DNA of 64,000 bases. It comes from Endomychus coccineus. Lineage: Eukaryota; Arthropoda; Insecta; Coleoptera; Endomychidae. The translations under genes were made by a program, and so were the position numbers. The notes below the pieces were generated by a model that was not told the DNA's origin, searched no databases, and saw only the letters and a list, made by a program, of their open reading frames with translations. The stretch is taken from assembly GCA_958510875.1 (NCBI GenBank), contig OY294068.1, positions 80,533,978 through 80,597,977 of the forward strand. Reading direction: 5' to 3'. Of the stretch, positions 21,640 through 34,320 are shown piece after piece (position 1 is the first letter of the stretch; each line of letters opens with the position of its first letter).

Positions 21640-22800
21640 CATTTGAATTCTTCTTGAAGGTTTGGAGGTTATAGGCATAGGGGAAGTTGTCTCACTAGGC
21701 AAATAGTTTCACAACTTCGCTGTTCGGTAGAAAAATGAAGTCTGGTGGGAAGAAGTTCGGCAGGTCTCAAGCTTAACAATGGAAGGGTAACCAGCTTGAG
21801 TTCGCCTAGTCCGCCTATCTGAAATCTCTCATGCTGGAATAACAGATGAGATTTATGATAAACACCGAGCATGGAAATATATGTGGACAAGGGAGAGATC
21901 GTCCACCTTCCTATGATGTTTTAGAGAGGTCAAAGAATTTGTAAGTGTGACATCATCGATCAGACGAAACCTCTCTTCTGGATAGAATCCAAGAGCTTCA
22001 GCGTATGTTTAGGAGCCGAAGTTCAAACATGTGAACATTACTCCAAGACAGATCGAATCTGTGCTTTCTAGATTATGAGGAGATGGTAAGATGTAAAGTA
22101 GCTCTTGGAACAAAATAGAAAACCATGTTTTTGTGAAGCGGTTTCGCACTGGACCTCTCACATGATCATCCCATGAGAGTGTGCTGTTGATGGTGATTCC
22201 AAAAATGTATATGGGAGACCCCATACAAATAGTTGTACCTGATATCATCATATTGAGGATTGTGGGATCCGCCTTCCTGGAGAAGATGCAAGCTTGAGTT
22301 TTGGTTGCATCAAACTCTACTAGATTATCAGATCCCCATTCCAAAATCATTAGCAGATCTCCATTAATTGCGTCAACCTACTCTGTCGCGCACCCCTGTC
22401 TTCATTGGATGGTATAGGGGCTCTAGATAAGAAAGCGTCATGAAGTGTACCATCATCTTCAAAGCTGTGGACGAAACATATGGTCATTTCCAGTTGATCG
22501 TTGATATGGAGCAGAAACAAAGTTGGTGCCAAGACAGATTCCTGTGGAACACCAGCTTTGACAGTCAATCACCACATTGAGTGATGTATCTGAGTGAAAA
22601 CTCGATAGTAAGCGTTAAAGTTGAGGGGGTAAACCATATGACGGAATTTCCCCAAGAAGCCTTTGGTTCCAGAGTCGGTCAAATGCTTTGGAGATGTCCA
22701 ATGCTATAGCTAAAGATTCCCCATGTTTTTCAATTATATTCGAATGTAGTTGAACGGTCCATGTCCCGTTGGTATCTGTGACAGCAGTTTGTAATCGGTT
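21640..22800 (-). pseudogene. Jockey-type LINE RT, copy A
   Basis: Right to left the minus strand shows ESLAIALDISKAFDRLWNQR (RT, first Asp), AGVPQESVLAPTLFLLHIND, the catalytic box as FEDDGTLH (normally YADD), then NLVEFDATKTQACIFSRK and INSTLSWDDHVR. Remnants of the C-terminus extend to about 21640. The motif set matches Jockey/BS-type insect LINEs. Several frame breaks. The same family recurs as copies B (23.4-24.4 kb), C (44.3-45.1 kb) and D (48.0 and 50.8-51.3 kb). Confidence 0.85.
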
Positions 22801-23245
22801 TTTTCCTGACTTGCTGAGTCCAGACTTTTCTAATTTGTTTTCTAACTCTCCAGATGGAAAATTGGAGAAATTTGAGATTTTCCTGAGATGGTTATGGATA
22901 ATAAAGTATAATTTGTTGCAAAAATGACTAGAGGTCATTTTCGCAACAAAATTATACTTTATTATTCATAACCGTCTCAGAAAATTCTCAAATTTCCCGA
23001 ATTTTCCATCTGGAGAGACTTTTTTGAGAAAAATTACAACGGAATCGTGATCAGCGACCCAAAAACCCTACTACAGGTCATTTTTGCAACAAAATTATAC
23101 TTTATTATTCACAAACGTCTCAAGAAAATCCCAAATTTCCCGAATTTTCCATCTGGAGAGTTTTTTGGAAAAAATAATAGCGGAATCGTGATCAGCGACT
23201 CAAAAAATCTACTGGACGTCATTTTTGTAACTAAATTCACTCCTA
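22800..23245. repeat. 142-bp repeat array with an inverted unit
   Basis: On the plus strand a unit starting gtcatttttgcaacaaaatt begins at 22935, 23077 and 23218 (third partial), spacing about 142 bp. An inverted copy occupies about 22800-22927, forming a palindrome around 22928-22934. All units would translate to related peptides (KLYFIIH followed by FPSGE). The array sits exactly between Jockey copies A and B, which point away from each other. Confidence 0.85.
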
Positions 23246-23379
23246 ATTCTGCTAATTCACATTTACATTACGTATACCCCTGCATTTCACTATATACCGA
23301 CTATGGTAATATGTGGTCTAAGATTCACTTTTTGACTTTACGCATCAAATTTAACCAATATGTTTCATTTCTGCCAGTG

Positions 23380-24380
23380 AAAGGGGATAGGAAATGCCTA
23401 GACCATGTATATGTCTTAAGATTGCAGGTGATGGTACACTTCATATCACTTTCTCATCTATAGCCCATATACCATCCAATGAGGATGGAGGAGAGAGAAA
23501 GAGACAGGTTGACGCAATTAATGGACATCTAAATACGATTTTGAAATGTGGGTCTGTATATCTAGTAGAGTTTAATGCAACCAAAACTCAAGCTTGGATG
23601 TTCTCCAGGAAGGATCCCACAATCCCTGATATGATGATGTCAACTATCCCTATGAAGTCTCCCATATCCCATATGTTCGGGATCACCATCAATAGCACCC
23701 TCTCATGCGATGATCATGTGAGATCCACTGCGAAAACAGCTTTACAAAAACTTGGTTTTCTATTCCGTTCCAAGAGCTACTTTACATCTCAGCAGCTGCT
23801 CATTATCTACAAAGCATAGTTTCGACTTCTCCTGAAGTAGTCTTCACACATTTGGAGTTCGGCTTCTTCTAATTCTTCTTTCTTCTAACCATAAGAAAGC
23901 TATTCGTCTGAATGAAGATGTCACACTTACGAATTCATTGACCCCTCTAGAACATGGTGGAATATGGGCGATCTCACATTTTCCATAGATATTTCTATGG
24001 TCGGTTTCATCAAAAATCTCTACTGTTACCCTATCATGAGAGATTCCAGGTAGGCGGACTAGAGTTTTCTATAGACATTGCCAAGGTCGGTGCTCTTCGG
24101 TAATCTCTCTTGTTATTCCATCACACGGCGATTCCAGATGGTCGAACTAGACGAGCTCAAGTTAAACACCCCTTCATTGTCAAGCTCGAGACCTGCCGAA
24201 CATCTTCCTATCAGACTTCATTTCTCTATCGAACGGAGAAGTTGTGGAACTCTTTGCCTTGTGAGGTCTTTCCTTATGTCTATAACCTCCAAACGTTCTA
24301 CAAAAATTCGAATGACCATCTTCTCTCCCACCATTCCACCACTGGTAGAAGAGAAAAAAGTATCACCAAACGTTGATGTT
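23380..24380 (+). pseudogene. Jockey-type LINE RT, copy B
   Basis: Plus frames show AGDGTLH (mutated YADD box), YLVEFNATKTQAWMFSRK and ITINSTLSCDDHVRS (23394-23819), then the C-terminal HTAIPDGRTRRAQVKHPF and TEKLWNSLPCEVFPYVYN (24110-24376). Same family as copy A but opposite orientation. The segment near 24000-24130 is partly duplicated. Confidence 0.85.
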
Positions 24381-25000
24381 ATTTTCATGCTATCCAGCGC
24401 GGTAAGAGAAGCTTGGCTGTCTTGGCTTATAGTGAAGTTGTTTTGCATTCTTTTTTCAAGCGCGCCTAGATCCAGTATTTCCGCTTGGAAAGTAGTAGCG
24501 TGTTTCCTCAGTGATGTTGGAATACCTTTGTATGGGCGATTGCGGTACATCCCTGGTCATGTTAGTCCAGGATTGCAGGCTCCATTGTTGAATCGGAATT
24601 CATCATTGGTTGGTGAGACTAATTGGAGGTTCCTGTTGCCAATATTCCCCTGGGGATATAGTTCTTATCGATCTATACTTCTATACTATCGATAAGATGT
24701 ATTTCAGTGGCATCCTATCCATTTTATTGAATAAACGGAATGAATTTTTCCATTGAATGATAGCTGTGTGCGTGGGCAGCTCTTGTTTCCATACGGTCAG
24801 GTCAGGTGGAATAGTCATATCCTAATTAAAGTCCCAGATGCTCCAAGTCTGATTTGTTGGGTGTTGTTCTCTTCCACAACATCACCGAAGCATATGCTGC
24901 CTGGGTACAAGTATAACTTCGAGGATCGGTCTTATAATAATTGGGCTAAGGCCCCAAAGATTCCCAATATTCGATCTCAGCTCACACGATGATCTATGTA
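24300..25000 (-). pseudogene. LINE fragment with RNase H-like domain
   Basis: Minus frames show an RT C-terminal stretch near 24800-24990, then SLRKHATTFQAEILDLGALE and NFTISQDSQASLTALDSMKI (24375-24550), the FQAE and DSQA motifs of the RNase H domain found in I/R1/LOA-type LINEs. It is a different LINE type from the Jockey copies, which here show no such domain. It overlaps the end of copy B. Confidence 0.7.
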
Positions 25001-26935
25001 CAATATAGGTTTCCCATTCATATAGTCAAGAGGTGCAAAAAAGAAATCGTAAAGGAACAAAGTATTGTGAATTGGTGTTCATATGGGATAACCTGCGTAG
25101 ACATGTTCATATTACTCTGATGATACATGCTTGTACATCAAAATAGAATTTGAAATCAAAAGTTCATTGTTTAAAATATAGGAAGATTCTGATACTCCAC
25201 TATAATCGATTTCCGGAGCTCGATCCTTACTTAAGCAGATTAATTTCATCTTAAATTGGCGACTCCTCATATAGGAGGCAATTTTGGATGCTATAAACCA
25301 AGTTAATACTATTGTTGAAAAATATTATGATACATCAATATCTCTGAAAAATCAATTTCGTTCGTACGTCAAAAATTCAACATTCAATATTCGATATTTT
25401 CGAATAATCAGTAATCAGTTGTGCCAGTGATTCAAAGTACTCACAGTAATGAATTGTCCCGAAAATATTGACTGATAATTGATTGAATTGTCTGGTAATA
25501 GAAAAAGTGTTGCCCTCCGGTATAAGTTTTGAAAATACACACCTCGCTATGTTCTGAAATTGATTTAAGAACGTTCTTCATAATGTCCCTCTCCGAATTT
25601 TCCTTAACATTCCAGTGGCAACAGCAACACCGAATCTAAGTCAAATCAAAAGCCTTTTTGAATAAATTTTTTATTGATTTACAATCTAACGAATACAATG
25701 TTCTAGTACAGAGCGCCAGATTAATAATAATTATTACCATATAATGTTATAAGTGTCACCTGATTATTACGTCATAGAACAATCTGAAATTATTATAATG
25801 AGTCATACGTAACATCCATTCTTCAGCAAATTCAATGAAAAACCTTGGAACGGAAAAATGTAAAATGAATGTAAGATATTCGTGGTACAAAGATAAGTTT
25901 CTCTTTTTTATGATGAATATTGAAGTCTCAAAAAATAGAGACCAAAATGAATTCAGCCACGGCCGCAGCAAAGAAGTTGGAAGCCACACCTATTGTTGTT
26001 TTTTGTTGTTGACCTTAACGAATTGCAATTTGAACTTTTTGTATCTGGACACATAGCTCGATATCGGAGACTGATCATGTCAGTCCAGGGTTCGAATATT
26101 TTGAAGATGGTAACCCGTATTCACATTATTCAGATTTTTGCAATTTCTATAGCATCGGTATTTATAGAAATTATCAATAGGTAGACTGCTCCTGCTTGAT
26201 AAAATCAAAGTTGTGTTTCGACAGTTCAGGACGAGAAATATCAATTTATTGCTATCGACATGCAACGTGCAACCAGTGGCGGGTTCATTTCAAAATTTTG
26301 TGGTATGTGAATCAAAACGGGTTTGTATCCACTTCCGAAAAAAATATGAAACCTTCAATTTGTGTTACAAAGTCGTTCTCGATAAGTATTCCTACAAAAA
26401 TTAACATACTTATGTGTATTTTATAGTCTCAATCTTACTTACTTGCCATGGGAAGTTGATTTTTGTGCGGAACGTTCATTCTTATCAATGTTGCAAGAGA
26501 TATTATGAGGACGTGTCATTTTTCGAGTTTCACTCTTCGCAGGTCGTTCTGACTGTATTCTTTCGCTGCAAACTCCTATTTTTGCGACAAGGTAGCGACG
26601 TTGGTTGCACATGCATTTATTTTTCTCGATCTTACCGGATCTGAAGTTTCGACAAATTAGATGAACATTTGATTAGTTCGTATTGGTTTAGTTTATTAAT
26701 AGTACTCATCAGATTTGATTCACTTTCAAGAAAATTTCGTTATTCTGGTTAACAATTTGAACGGTTTTATTGTCATGTTCGTCAATAGTTTTCTCATTTA
26801 TACGTCTGTTGGTTTCTATTGAACTTATTGGGAAATTAAAATAATCTGGAATTTAATCCAATGTACAAGTTACACTTTGAAAAAATTCTTCTTGGAAGCT
26901 GTTATTCATGTTGACTATTAAATCAATCTTATTAA
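25001..26935. other. Unassigned AT-rich region
   Basis: Short frames on both strands, none with recognisable motifs or consistent codon structure. No repeats obvious by eye. Confidence 0.45.
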
Positions 26936-27049
26936 TGTAAATATTTTGAATCAATCGCTACTTGAGTTTCCACCGCTTTATTTCACAGTAGTCGGAACGG
27001 ATAGAAAAACAGAAACATGTGTTCAATACAATCAAGTATAATATCAACA
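26936..27049 (-). repeat. Short LTR, left copy, of the second Gypsy
   Basis: Aligns with 29789-29900: both start tgtaaa, share ttgaat.aatcgct, cagtagtcgga (right copy cggtagtcgga) and acatgtgtt. On the element strand this is the 3' LTR. About 113 bp, short for the family. Confidence 0.65.
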
Positions 27050-27099
27050 CATCTCATTCCTTGAATGAGTTATACTAATTAAAATCAAAATTACAATAA

Positions 27100-29460
27100 T
27101 TATTAATTAACTAATAATCAAATCTTTTCTGGGGAACTACATTTCTAGCACATATAGTTGTATATGTTTTAACATTTGAATTATCTTCATTGTTTTTATT
27201 TATTTTAGAATGTTCTCCTGAACTTTAATCATCTAAAAAATCAGTATATTGAAATGTATTATATTATTTGTAGTCATTCCTTTATTTATTAAATGTTGTC
27301 TATTACTTATAATTTCGTGTCTAGTATACATTTTCATTTTATATGATCTACGATTATTATTTTTACTTATTACTCTACCTCTAATGTACGATTATGAAAC
27401 AATTGTGCTTGAGAATAAACATTTCCATATAAAGGAGTGTTTCTTAATTCTAACAAAGCTATGAATGGAACATCTTTTTCTATACTACATTTTTTAAATA
27501 CATTTTTAACTGTTTGTATAGTTCTTTCTACCATCCCTTTTGACTGAGGGTATAGAGAACTAGACATTTTATGCATGAAATCCCATTCATTTGAAAAACA
27601 TTTAAGCGAGTGTGCACTAATCTGCGGACCATTATCAGAGGATATGACATCTGTTTCTTTGTTTGAAAAATGTATTTTTTAATTTATATATTATAGAGTC
27701 AGCAGTTGCAATTTTTAATTTTACTACTCCGATAAATTTAGAAAAATAATAGACTACAATTAGATACGTTGCTTCATTATATATTCAAATAAATCTATTC
27801 AGATTTTTAGCCAAACGCGTGATTTCGTGTTGATTTAAATTTGCCTTTGAAAATGTGACAAATGCATGACAGTTTGGAATGAGCTCGCCTATTTCTCTGG
27901 ATATACCAGTCCAATATAGAATTCCCTAGCTCTAAATTTTCTTTCTCCTTGCCTAAGTGACTAGAATGTAATTTTTGCATTATACTTTCTCTGAAAATTT
28001 TTGAATTATTAACATTGAATTTTTTTTAATAAACCATCATTATAAGAGATTTCATCTTTAATGAAACATTTATTTTAATTATTTCTTGGACTTCATTTTT
28101 ATTTACTGACCACTCTATTTTCATTTGTTCACATAATTCTAACATCTCATTATCTTTTATACTTCCGTTTTTTAATTCTTCTAATTTTTTATCTCACACC
28201 GGTAAAGTTTCTGCAAGTAAACAAATCTGTGCTTCTAAATTCCTATCTCATATAATATCATTTGAACTATTTACTACAATTTGTTCATCTTGCGCCCTTA
28301 ATAATGCATCAGCTATTGCTAATTGCGTACCAGGCTTTTAAATTAAATTCTTTATAAATGAACAAGCATTCATTGTAAGCGTGAATGACAACTATTCAAC
28401 GGTTTTTTGATAATTGAAATTAGCGGTTTCTACAGCCTTTTCGACCATAAATAAATTGATGGAATCTTTCACAACGAAAAAGTATAGGTAACATTTTCCT
28501 TTCCATGAATATATTTAAATTTACTTTTCGACATCTTTTTAATAAATTCATTAAACGTTAATTATGTTTTTTCCTTGTTGTGCCATATACTAAAATATCA
28601 TCAATGTGCCTTCTAAGTTTTCAAATAAAACTTTTGTTTGTTTTTTTTTATGAATAATCTCTGATGCTGGAGTAATCCCATATGGTAGTCGCAGGAATTT
28701 ATATCTGCCTCAAGGGGTGTTAAATTATACAACAACGAACTAACTTCATCTAGTTGAATTTGACAAAATGCGTCACTGGCATCTAATATTGAAAAATATT
28801 TTGCGTTAGCTAGTCTTGAAGTAATTTCTTTAACTGTTGATTATGGGAATTAATCCCCTTTTTTTATTTATTAAAATCTTTGGAGCCCATGCAATTTCTA
28901 TTTTATATTTACTTTCTAAACAATCAATTCCTTAAACACATCATGGAATTCCTGTTTTAATGTTATCATAATTTAAATAATTTGTTTCTACTGAATCTAC
29001 TAATTGAATTAATGTAAAATCATTTTTGCCTGATATCGGCGGTAGTAGTTTTTCATTTACTAAATAGAATTTAAAATTTTTATAATTGAAATTTAGTGTA
29101 CATTTGCCTAAAACTTTTATTTCTAGCGTATGTTGACAAATTTGTAGCAACTGGAAGTGAATTATTTCTTGATATGCCTAACTGTTTTGAATAACTAACA
29201 GATAATATTTACTTGAGCTCCTGTGTCCAATTTAAATTTCATTTTGCTGCTATTATGCTCAGCCTTTAAATCGTGACTATTTTTTAAATTGACATAATCA
29301 ATAAATAGATCTGATTCAATACATTCATCAATATTAATATTATTTACTACAAATCTGCACATTTTTGCATAATAATTTTTTTGTGTACATTCCATACATT
29401 TCTTACAAAATGTAAGACATTTATTAATACCGTGTATGCTATCACAGTTGTAACACTTAA
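27100..29460 (-). pseudogene. Second Gypsy: Gag knuckle to integrase, heavily decayed
   Basis: Right to left on the minus strand: a cysteine-rich segment (CYNCDSIHGINKC, CKKCMEC; about 29370-29460), protease FKLDTGAQVNI (29195-29215), an RT fragment with LDASDAFCQIQLDE (about 28750), and the integrase end SSLYPQSKGMVERTIQTVKN and LLELRNTPLYGN (27370-27576). Stops and frame changes are dense. The internal region is only 2.7 kb, so large parts of RT/RNase H are deleted. Confidence 0.8.
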
Positions 29461-29774
29461 ATTTTTATACACTTTCATTCGCGCACTGTCACCAACATTT
29501 TTATGTTCACTTGGGCTAGGTTGAGAAAAACGATGTTGCGGTTGCCTGAATGATGTGTTGGACGAAGACGAATGATGCTTATGTATAGATGTAGTATGGT
29601 GATACAGGATAATTTTTACGGTTTTTCTGAATTTTGTATTCTATTAATAGAATGTTCTTAATTTTTGAAATTAGAGCAAACTTTTTGTAATTATGCTCCC
29701 TAGTTGATTTTAAATCTTAGTTCAGTCGCATAGTTGTCTATTTTTACGGCATTTTCAGTTTCATTATCAACACG

Positions 29775-29788
29775 TACCGACTGCGCCA
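29775..29788 (-). promoter_or_regulatory. Primer-binding site of the second Gypsy
   Basis: Minus strand tggcgcagtcggta directly follows the LTR end at 29789. It equals the first 14 bases of the tRNA-Ser site of the first Gypsy, so both belong to the same priming class. Confidence 0.75.
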
Positions 29789-29900
29789 TGTAAAGGTTTT
29801 GAATTAATCGCTAGTTCACTTTACACTGCTTTATTTTACGGTAGTCGGAACCGATATAAAAACAAACATGTGTTTAAGCAAATCAAATATAATACCATCA
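29789..29900 (-). repeat. Short LTR, right copy, of the second Gypsy
   Basis: Partner of 26936-27049 with about 80 percent identity by eye. On the element strand it is the 5' LTR. The inner edge is fixed by the primer site; the outer edge is approximate. Confidence 0.65.
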
Positions 29901-29904
29901 GAAT

Positions 29905-30115
29905 TAATATCTTCAAAGAACTGTGGGGGAAGTTCGTCTCCCAAAGCAAGCCTTGCAAACATTTTACGATTAGATTCAGTAAACAACAGTTCTATTTTAA
30001 ATATTCTTCCATGTTCTCCTCCTACAGCAAACATATGTCTAAGAAATCTACCCCTACTCCGTATAAACAATCACATGTACCCAATTCACAATATACGTAA
30101 ATATAAACTCCCTCT
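29905..30115 (-). pseudogene. SWIM-like zinc-finger fragment
   Basis: Minus strand reads YCELGTCDCLYGVG, then after a one-base shift GRFLRHMFAVGGEHG and RLALGDELPPQFFEDINSD. The CxC...CxH pattern of SWIM domains would be complete if the Leu of FLRH were Cys. SWIM domains occur in MULE-type transposases and some host proteins; I cannot tell which this was. Confidence 0.4.
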
Positions 30116-30540
30116 AACAATCACCTTGTACCTATTATTTCGTGATTTTTTTTCACTTTTTTGTAGAACTTTTCATAGGCTAACATTAAGTGTCGACCTC
30201 ATTCATTTAGTAGAAGCCTTTTTTATGGTACGTATCAAAGAATTTGGCGACAAAGTTCATTAACGCTCACATATTAAACACTTTACATCGTTGTATCTTA
30301 GAGATATTCTTATTGGCTTTTCGCAATAATTGTTCGTGTTATATCCTCTTGTGAGAAGATCGGAACAAGGCTAGCGTTTCAACGAAATAAAAATTTAAAG
30401 TATAATATCATAAAATTCTTGGGAATTTATTTATCAATTGCAAGATGTTAATTTAATGAGATATTTTTTTGTTAACACAATATACCAAGCATTGAAGAAT
30501 GCACATATGAGATTAAAATAAAAAATCTTAGTTTACCGGA
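30116..30540. other. Unassigned spacer
   Basis: AT-rich, no recognised feature. Confidence 0.4.
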
Positions 30541-30559
30541 GGTCTACTTAAATCAATAC

Positions 30560-30745
30560 AACGCAAATGAAAGCTTTTCAAAAATATAGACTAAATCCAA
30601 ATAACAAAGAAATTGAAAATAGCTTTGAGGAATACAGAAACAAGTTAGAAATTAACACATATAATAAAAAAGTCAAAAAACATTACTATCAAAATAATCA
30701 ACAAAATCAAAGCAATTCAATCAAAAAAGATAAATAGTTTAATGA
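30560..30745 (+). pseudogene. Possible LINE linker fragment
   Basis: The plus frame reads EIENSFEEYRNKLEINTYNK then VKKHYYQNN, similar to the basic linker between endonuclease and RT of CR1/Jockey LINEs (YRNKL...AKK.YY). It could alternatively be upstream sequence of the Penelope-like ORF that follows. Confidence 0.35.
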
Positions 30746-31989
30746 AGTGCGTAGCTTATGAAAAACAAAATATCAATAAACAATGGTTGAACGCCTAACA
30801 GACACAAAAATTCCGGATGAGGTGCAGCACACGTCAAGCTTACGTTCGAAATTTGCATTGCCTGATAATAAAAAAATTGCCTTTCGACAATATAATTTCT
30901 AATTTAGAAGGCGAAATAAGGAATACAAATTTAAAGGAAAAAAATGAAATTAGAAATAAAATTTGTAACATCTTGACAAATAAAAAGAATAAACAGAAAG
31001 CAGAAATAAACGTAACAAAAAAGACAAAATAGTTCTTATATGCTAACCCTCAAATATTAGTTTTGAACGCGGATAAATGTAATAAAACCGTCATAATGCA
31101 TAGAAATCACTAATGACATAATGACATGAAATAAATGTTACAAAAATAAGATAATCCCTATTGAATTGAAAAATAAATTAATTTGCCATAATGGGCAGGC
31201 ATCTTATATCTATGGGCTCCCGAAACTACATGAAAGTGATATACCTTTAAGATCCATTGTAAGTAATATTGGAGCTCTTACCTACAATTTATCGAAATCT
31301 ATCAACAATATAATAGGAAAAAATTAATCTTATGTGAATGAATGATGGCATTTTAATGAATTTATAAAAAATCAATCCGTACTCGTAAATCATCTATTAA
31401 TTTCCTTGGACGTTGTTTCTTTATTGAAAAATATACCAGTCGATTTGGCATTGCGTAGCATCAAAATACGTTGGGCGGAGATTAAAAACCACACACCTCT
31501 AGATCAATCTGAATTTATAAATACAATACAGTTTTCTGTAGAATGAACGTATTTTCAATACGGTGAGCAATATTTTGGGCAAATATTCGGCACAGCAATG
31601 GGATCTCCTATTCCAGCTAACATTACTATAACCTAGTTATGGAATGCTTAGAGGAATCTGTAATAAATTCATGAGATTTTCAACCCGTATTCTTCAAACG
31701 GTATGTAGATGATTGCCTTATGTGTGTTCCCAATGATAAAATTCAGTACGTCGTGCGATTAATAAATTTAACAATTTCCACTGTGAACTTCAATTTACTT
31801 GTGAAATAGAAGTGAACAAAAACATAAATTTCCTAGATATGAACATTAGGCATAATGCAGATGGAAAAATAAAAACATCGTTGTTTACTAAGAAGTTTGG
31901 TCTCAAATTTTTTTTGGAAAATTATTCGAATGGTGACTTTTTAATTCCCATATAAAATTTGAGATCACTAGTTATTCTTTCAAATACTT

Positions 31990-32830
31990 GGAATTTGGCA
32001 AAGTTAAGACTCCCGATTCTCCAATACAGTTATAATCCCTAGGAAATTGGATAAAAATTGAAACTAACCATAGCATATAATCGTTAGAGTAAAAATTACG
32101 TTAGGACAGTTCAAGATTTTAGTTGATCTCTCACAAATTTTAGCTTATTTATAGAAATGTTGTCCGATTCTAATGTATACTATTATCGTCATTTGCAAAA
32201 TTGCCGAGAGATCCTTCCCAACTTTTGCTGGCTAATTTAACTACCTCCATTTTATTACATCCACTTTGAACAAACTAGTTTCCTACAAGCCAACTAAATT
32301 TAGAATGTATAATTGTATCTTCAGCAAGAAATGAAATCTCTGAATTGCTGTCGATACTAAAATCATATTCTTATTAAGAAGATTAACAACTCGCATTATG
32401 TAATATGTCCAGCAATGATCACGCTCATTAATCCTGCAGAAAGTCAGATAGATCTTTATATTAATTATGAATAAATAATTTCGCTAATCAGAACACATTA
32501 GTTCTATGGTGCGTTGAGCTATCTGTACGCCATATATTTTAGGCAAAACATTCCATACTTTCCTGGTAGAAAAATTTGTTAACACAGCTTTACAAAACTG
32601 TCATCCCTCCAATCATGGAATAATTAGTAATTATCTGGTCGCCTCATCTAATTGAAGCTATTCAATACACTAAAAGAGTTCACAACTGATACACTATAAC
32701 ATTAATAAGTACGAAATAATCACCCTTATTCACTAAAAATACTGTTGAACTAAGACCTTTTAGCTACCGAGTAGCTATCCTCAGAGTTTCTCTCATCTTC
32801 ACTTCAAATCCGTTGCACCAACAAGATATA
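31990..32830. other. Insertion within the Penelope-like ORF
   Basis: In the family only a few dozen residues separate the parts found on either side, so this stretch looks inserted. Its right end (32690-32800) contains another Penelope-type terminal module with a hammerhead-like core; the rest is unassigned. Confidence 0.45.
32758..32784 (-). ncRNA. Candidate hammerhead ribozyme core 3
   Basis: Minus strand reads ctgagga, one t, a perfect 6-bp stem agctac-tcg-gtagct, then aaaa in place of gaaa. A related but eroded copy lies at about 57170-57202. Confidence 0.35.
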
Positions 32831-33785
32831 AAAGAATAAGTGTTATAAACAGTCTTACAGATCGCATGGTTTAATTGTCCCACTCAGAAGACCGCCCCAA
32901 AAATTTAAAATTGTTCGTAATACACTGGAAATGAATGGCTATCCAAAATCATTTTTCAATCCCATCATTGAAGAAAGAATAAACAAAATCTATAAAGGAA
33001 CGTCATATATAAATAACATAAACGGAAACGGTGAAACAGATAATTTGATAACATTACCATACATTCCGGAGACCCCAGAGAAAATTGAGAAATGGTTAAA
33101 AAGTGTGATATAAATGTTGCGCATAAACCTACTAACTGTGTTGGAAAATATTTCTCAAATCTAAAACCTTTAATACCTAAAGATAAACAAACAAACACAA
33201 GATACAAATTAAATTGTTCAGATTGCGATGGGACTTTTACTGGAATCTCTAAACAGTATTTACAAAAAAGAATCTATGGCCATAAGTATAGCACAAGAAA
33301 CAAAAACTTCGAAAATTCCACCGCCCTCGCTTAACACTGCTTTGATTATAACCATCAATTCGATTACAAACATGTTAATATTTTAACTAAGAAAACCAAT
33401 TATTGTAAGAGATCTATTCTGGAGATGATTCACATAAAACGTGACTCCAAATCTGTAGGTCATAGGACAGATATTCAGACATCTAGTCAGATTTTTACTA
33501 ATTTAATTAATTGAAGCTATTGCACATTCCTACATGCTTTTTCATAATGTTAAAAGTTGGTACAAGAGGATTTTAGGTAGATTGCCAAATAGTAATATTT
33601 CTAATAAGGTCTGACAACCTTTTTCTATTACCTCATAAATCTTTAACAACTGGTTCGAAAGTAAATACTTGAATGTTTTTGGTTACAGTTGTTTACAGAC
33701 TTTGTTGACATGTATTCGTATATTAGAAGTATATCACTAAACAGTGAATTCTTGATATATTTTATATACTAAAACATTGATATGT

Positions 33786-33893
33786 TACAATTTCGACTAT
33801 TCGTGTTTCTGTTCGTTTCGGCGACGTGGGCATTTTAAATTAAAATTGGTGCGATAAGGACGCTTTGTGCTAATACAATTAGTTTTAAGGATT
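33786..33893 (-). repeat. Penelope-type terminal module, inverted copy
   Basis: The reverse complement matches 16100-16230 closely (aaaactaattgtatta, cacaaagcgtccttat, cgccgaaacgaacagaaaca). It lies about 270 bases past the GIY-YIG stop, which ties this repeat family to the Penelope-like element. The hammerhead part is not included. Confidence 0.75.
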
Positions 33894-33894
33894 A

Positions 33895-34320
33895 AGAAAT
33901 CCTCAGAGCAGACAACAAGGAACTCAGTATGGAAGACTGGAGCTCTCTTCTGGCACATAGACATTCCAAGAGCCTCCTAGATAAATTTGAGAAAATGGCG
34001 TCTTGGAAAGCATAAGGGGAAGCAGAAATAATCCAATCATAACAGAATTCATGACGTGACGCTACAGGCTTGAAGATCACATATAAAAAATTAGCCTAGT
34101 AAACGATGAGACTTGTAGATTCTGCAGAGAAGCGAGAGAAACGCCAATATATAATATATGCTCACTGACTGCGGAATACTTCTCCGCAGAAGCAAATACT
34201 TCAGGACATACAACACCACAACTTTTAAAGTTATTTTTAAAAGATCCAAAACCTCATCGGCGTACTACTATAAAGAGTGCCGGGAGAGGGATACCATCTT
34301 TTAAGGAGCATAGTTATCAA
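33895..34320 (+). pseudogene. LINE 3' fragment with Cys-rich C-terminus
   Basis: The plus frame shows MEDWSSLLAHRHSKSLLDKF, then LVNDETCRFCREARETPIYN followed by a C, the CxxC...H/C-type C-terminal motif of R1/I/Jockey LINE ORF2 proteins. Ends with GRGIPSF and a stop at about 34303. Possibly the same LINE type as 24.3-25.0 kb. Confidence 0.65.

Larger units (their letters stand above)
30783..33513 (+). pseudogene. Penelope-like element: RT plus GIY-YIG endonuclease
   Basis: Plus frames in order: N-terminal SKFALPDNKKIAFRQYNF and LNADKCNKTVIMH; RT with YIYGLPKLHESDIPLRSIVS, SLDVVSLLKNIP, GTAMGSP and the catalytic RYVDD at about 31699-31713; FLDMNIRHN (one frame change); then, after about 850 unrelated bases (roughly 31990-32830), MNGYPKSFFNPIIEERINK (32931-33113) and the nuclease LNCSDCDGTFTGISKQYLQK with H.FDY and LEM further on. 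This is the Penelope arrangement of RT followed by GIY-YIG nuclease. The GIY motif is replaced (GTFTGIS) and stops are frequent. Confidence 0.88.

Noticed and set aside
24078..24695. 205-codon plus-strand frame
   Set aside because: It mixes the wrong frame of Jockey copy B with antisense of the RNase H fragment.
25945..26000. Short start MNSATAAAKKLEAT on the plus strand
   Set aside because: Closes after about 20 codons with no splice donor; probably chance.
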